This document shows, piece by piece, positions 19,816 through 20,794 of a stretch of DNA of 20,794 nucleotides. The stretch is from Psilocybe azurescens. Lineage: Eukaryota > Basidiomycota > Agaricomycetes > Agaricales > Agrocybaceae. Numbering within the stretch: position 1 is the stretch's first letter; every line of letters begins with the position of its first letter. The DNA lies in the NCBI GenBank assembly GCA_023853785.1, contig JAJIRX010000085.1, forward strand, positions 1 to 20,794, in the 5' to 3' direction. The position numbers and the translations under genes are program-made. Below the pieces are notes generated by a model. The model ran no database searches. It was not told the DNA's origin and saw only the letters and a list, made by a program, of their open reading frames with translations.

Positions 19816-20409
19816 TCAACGGACTTCCAACAACTTTCCAAGGCCTTCTTTCGTTTCTTTGGCCATCGGTGCGCTCTTTCGAGACACGCTCCCCACAAAA
19901 ACATGAGTGTACCCGCCGACTGCAGCCGGTGCATCCTTGCCCTCTTCAAACACTCCGACTTCGTATGATACAGAGCTGTTACCCAACTTATTGACGCGTA
20001 ACCCAAGGTCAAGAACCTGAGGGAACGATAGTGGAGAGAAGAACTGATATCCGACGCGTTATTGGCATGCTAATACGCATATTCGATCATAATACGCACG
20101 TTGCAGTATGAGAAGACGACAGAGCCCAATCAGAGGAGATGAAGCAGGGTCTAACCCACACTTCTCGATGAGATACGCGTTGACTATCGAGTCGAAGAGA
20201 TGGTAGTATATGGAGTTGTTTATATGTGAGTACTGGTACATTGTCACTCCTGTATATTCAACGAGGGGCGGAAGGAATTGAAGTGGTTCGAGTTGACATG
20301 AGTTGCTAGAGCAATCTGATTATTATGTGATTACTGACCATCTTGTACGGTATGAAAGGAAGAAGGCATAATCTGACCGTGTCCTGGATTTGGGGTCAGG
20401 TTCCGCCAT
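19816..20409 (-). CDS. Hotdog-fold thioesterase (4HBT superfamily)
   Basis: A probable acyl-CoA thioesterase of the fungal 4-hydroxybenzoyl-CoA-thioesterase-like group. Exons: 20409-20339 (MAEPDPKSRTRSDYAFFLSY), 20249-20100 and 20043-19816, with introns of 89 and 56 bp. Recognisable blocks are RTRWSD, then YSHINNSIYYHLFDSIVNAY (the D/HxNN(x)xYY active-site helix), EKCGLDPASSPLIGL, FFSPLSFPQVLDLGLRV, GNSSVSYEVGVFEEG, VGGYTHVFV and the C-terminal KETKEGLGKLLEVR. Two extra bases interrupt exon 2, one in the AA after the SD codons near 20243 and one near 20125-20130. With them removed all phases fit and the product is about 148 residues. It lies 318 bp upstream of the eL28 start, in the same orientation. 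Confidence 0.85.
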
Positions 20410-20794
20410 GTTGAACGGGTGATAGTAGCGAGGATTTCGTCAGCACTGCAAGCTATGAAGTCAATGGACAGAAGCTGATGACCGGCCTTGTTTAGTAACC
20501 GGTCCGCCCTTGCCAAAGTGTTGCCATCCATGGCCAGTGAGACTCCAGTGCGAATTAAGCAAAATGAAAGAGTGTAATAGCACGTTCATCGTCGCTATGT
20601 TGTCTTTGACACTTATGATTGCTCTGCTCACCATTTACTTGACCCCCCTATCTAGAGCGACTTGTGTGCGCCACATAATTCCTGATTTAGCAGCAACATT
20701 AGCAACGAAACACTTCTGACACAGTTCGAAACTTGGTCAGCAGAATTTAACAAATAAATGAATTTCTTACTGACCGTACTCCATTTCATTCACC
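20410..20794. other. Right-hand flank, promoter of the thioesterase
   Basis: I see no supportable gene. Minus-strand sequence just before 20409 should hold the thioesterase promoter, but no TATA box is clear. At the very edge the minus strand reads a short open piece ending in a possible donor GTCAGTAAG (20775-20767), which could be the last part of an exon from a gene outside the window. Confidence 0.4.

Noticed and set aside
1..20794. Search for a mobile element, CRISPR array, origin or biosynthetic cluster
   Set aside because: No transposase or reverse transcriptase motifs, no long terminal inverted repeats, no regularly spaced short repeats, and no run of biosynthetic enzymes were seen by eye.

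Overview
The window looks like nuclear DNA of a filamentous basidiomycete, probably an agaricomycete. The genes are compact and on both strands. Their introns are mostly 48-60 bp with GT(A/G)NGT donors and CAG/TAG acceptors. The recognisable proteins are fungal housekeeping types. There is no bacterial operon structure, no CRISPR array and no intact transposon.

Layout. 1-1386: sparse flank with a short GATG/GATA microsatellite. 1387-5927 (-): a long, GC-rich, low-complexity gene for a Dbl-homology RhoGEF, whose frame is interrupted at a dozen places by what look like single-base indels. 6015-8415: no convincing gene, but a roughly 200-bp direct duplication, a three-copy 80-bp tandem repeat and one exon-like island. 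8416-9301 (-): Alr4036-type pyridoxamine-phosphate-oxidase-like FMN protein. 9949-11928 (-): a clean 10-exon gene carrying an FGKHxGK motif (DUF3820-like), followed upstream by a decayed tandem paralogue at 11956-12826. 13261-14580 (+): short-chain dehydrogenase with a possible mitochondrial leader. 14931-16117 (+): electron transfer flavoprotein alpha subunit. 16592-16780 (-): small basic orphan ORF with its own TATA box. 17791-18275 (+): small charged protein, tentatively DAP-like. 18549-19498 (-): ribosomal protein eL28, with a 347-bp last intron that holds a strongly folded segment. 19816-20409 (-): 4HBT-type hotdog thioesterase.

The genes do not form one pathway. ETF-alpha and the SDR are both redox enzymes and eL28 is translational, but nothing shows co-regulation. 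I see no convincing undescribed system. The main structural result is that several conserved genes (RhoGEF, PNPOx-like, DAP-like, eL28, thioesterase) need 1-nt corrections, mostly in homopolymers, to read through. The SDR, ETF-alpha and FGKH genes, between about 9.9 and 16.1 kb, close perfectly with all intron phases matching. Because eL28 is essential, sequencing or assembly indels explain most breaks better than gene decay. The FGKH paralogue at 11956-12826 is different: it has a nonsense codon and an internal deletion and looks like a true pseudogene.
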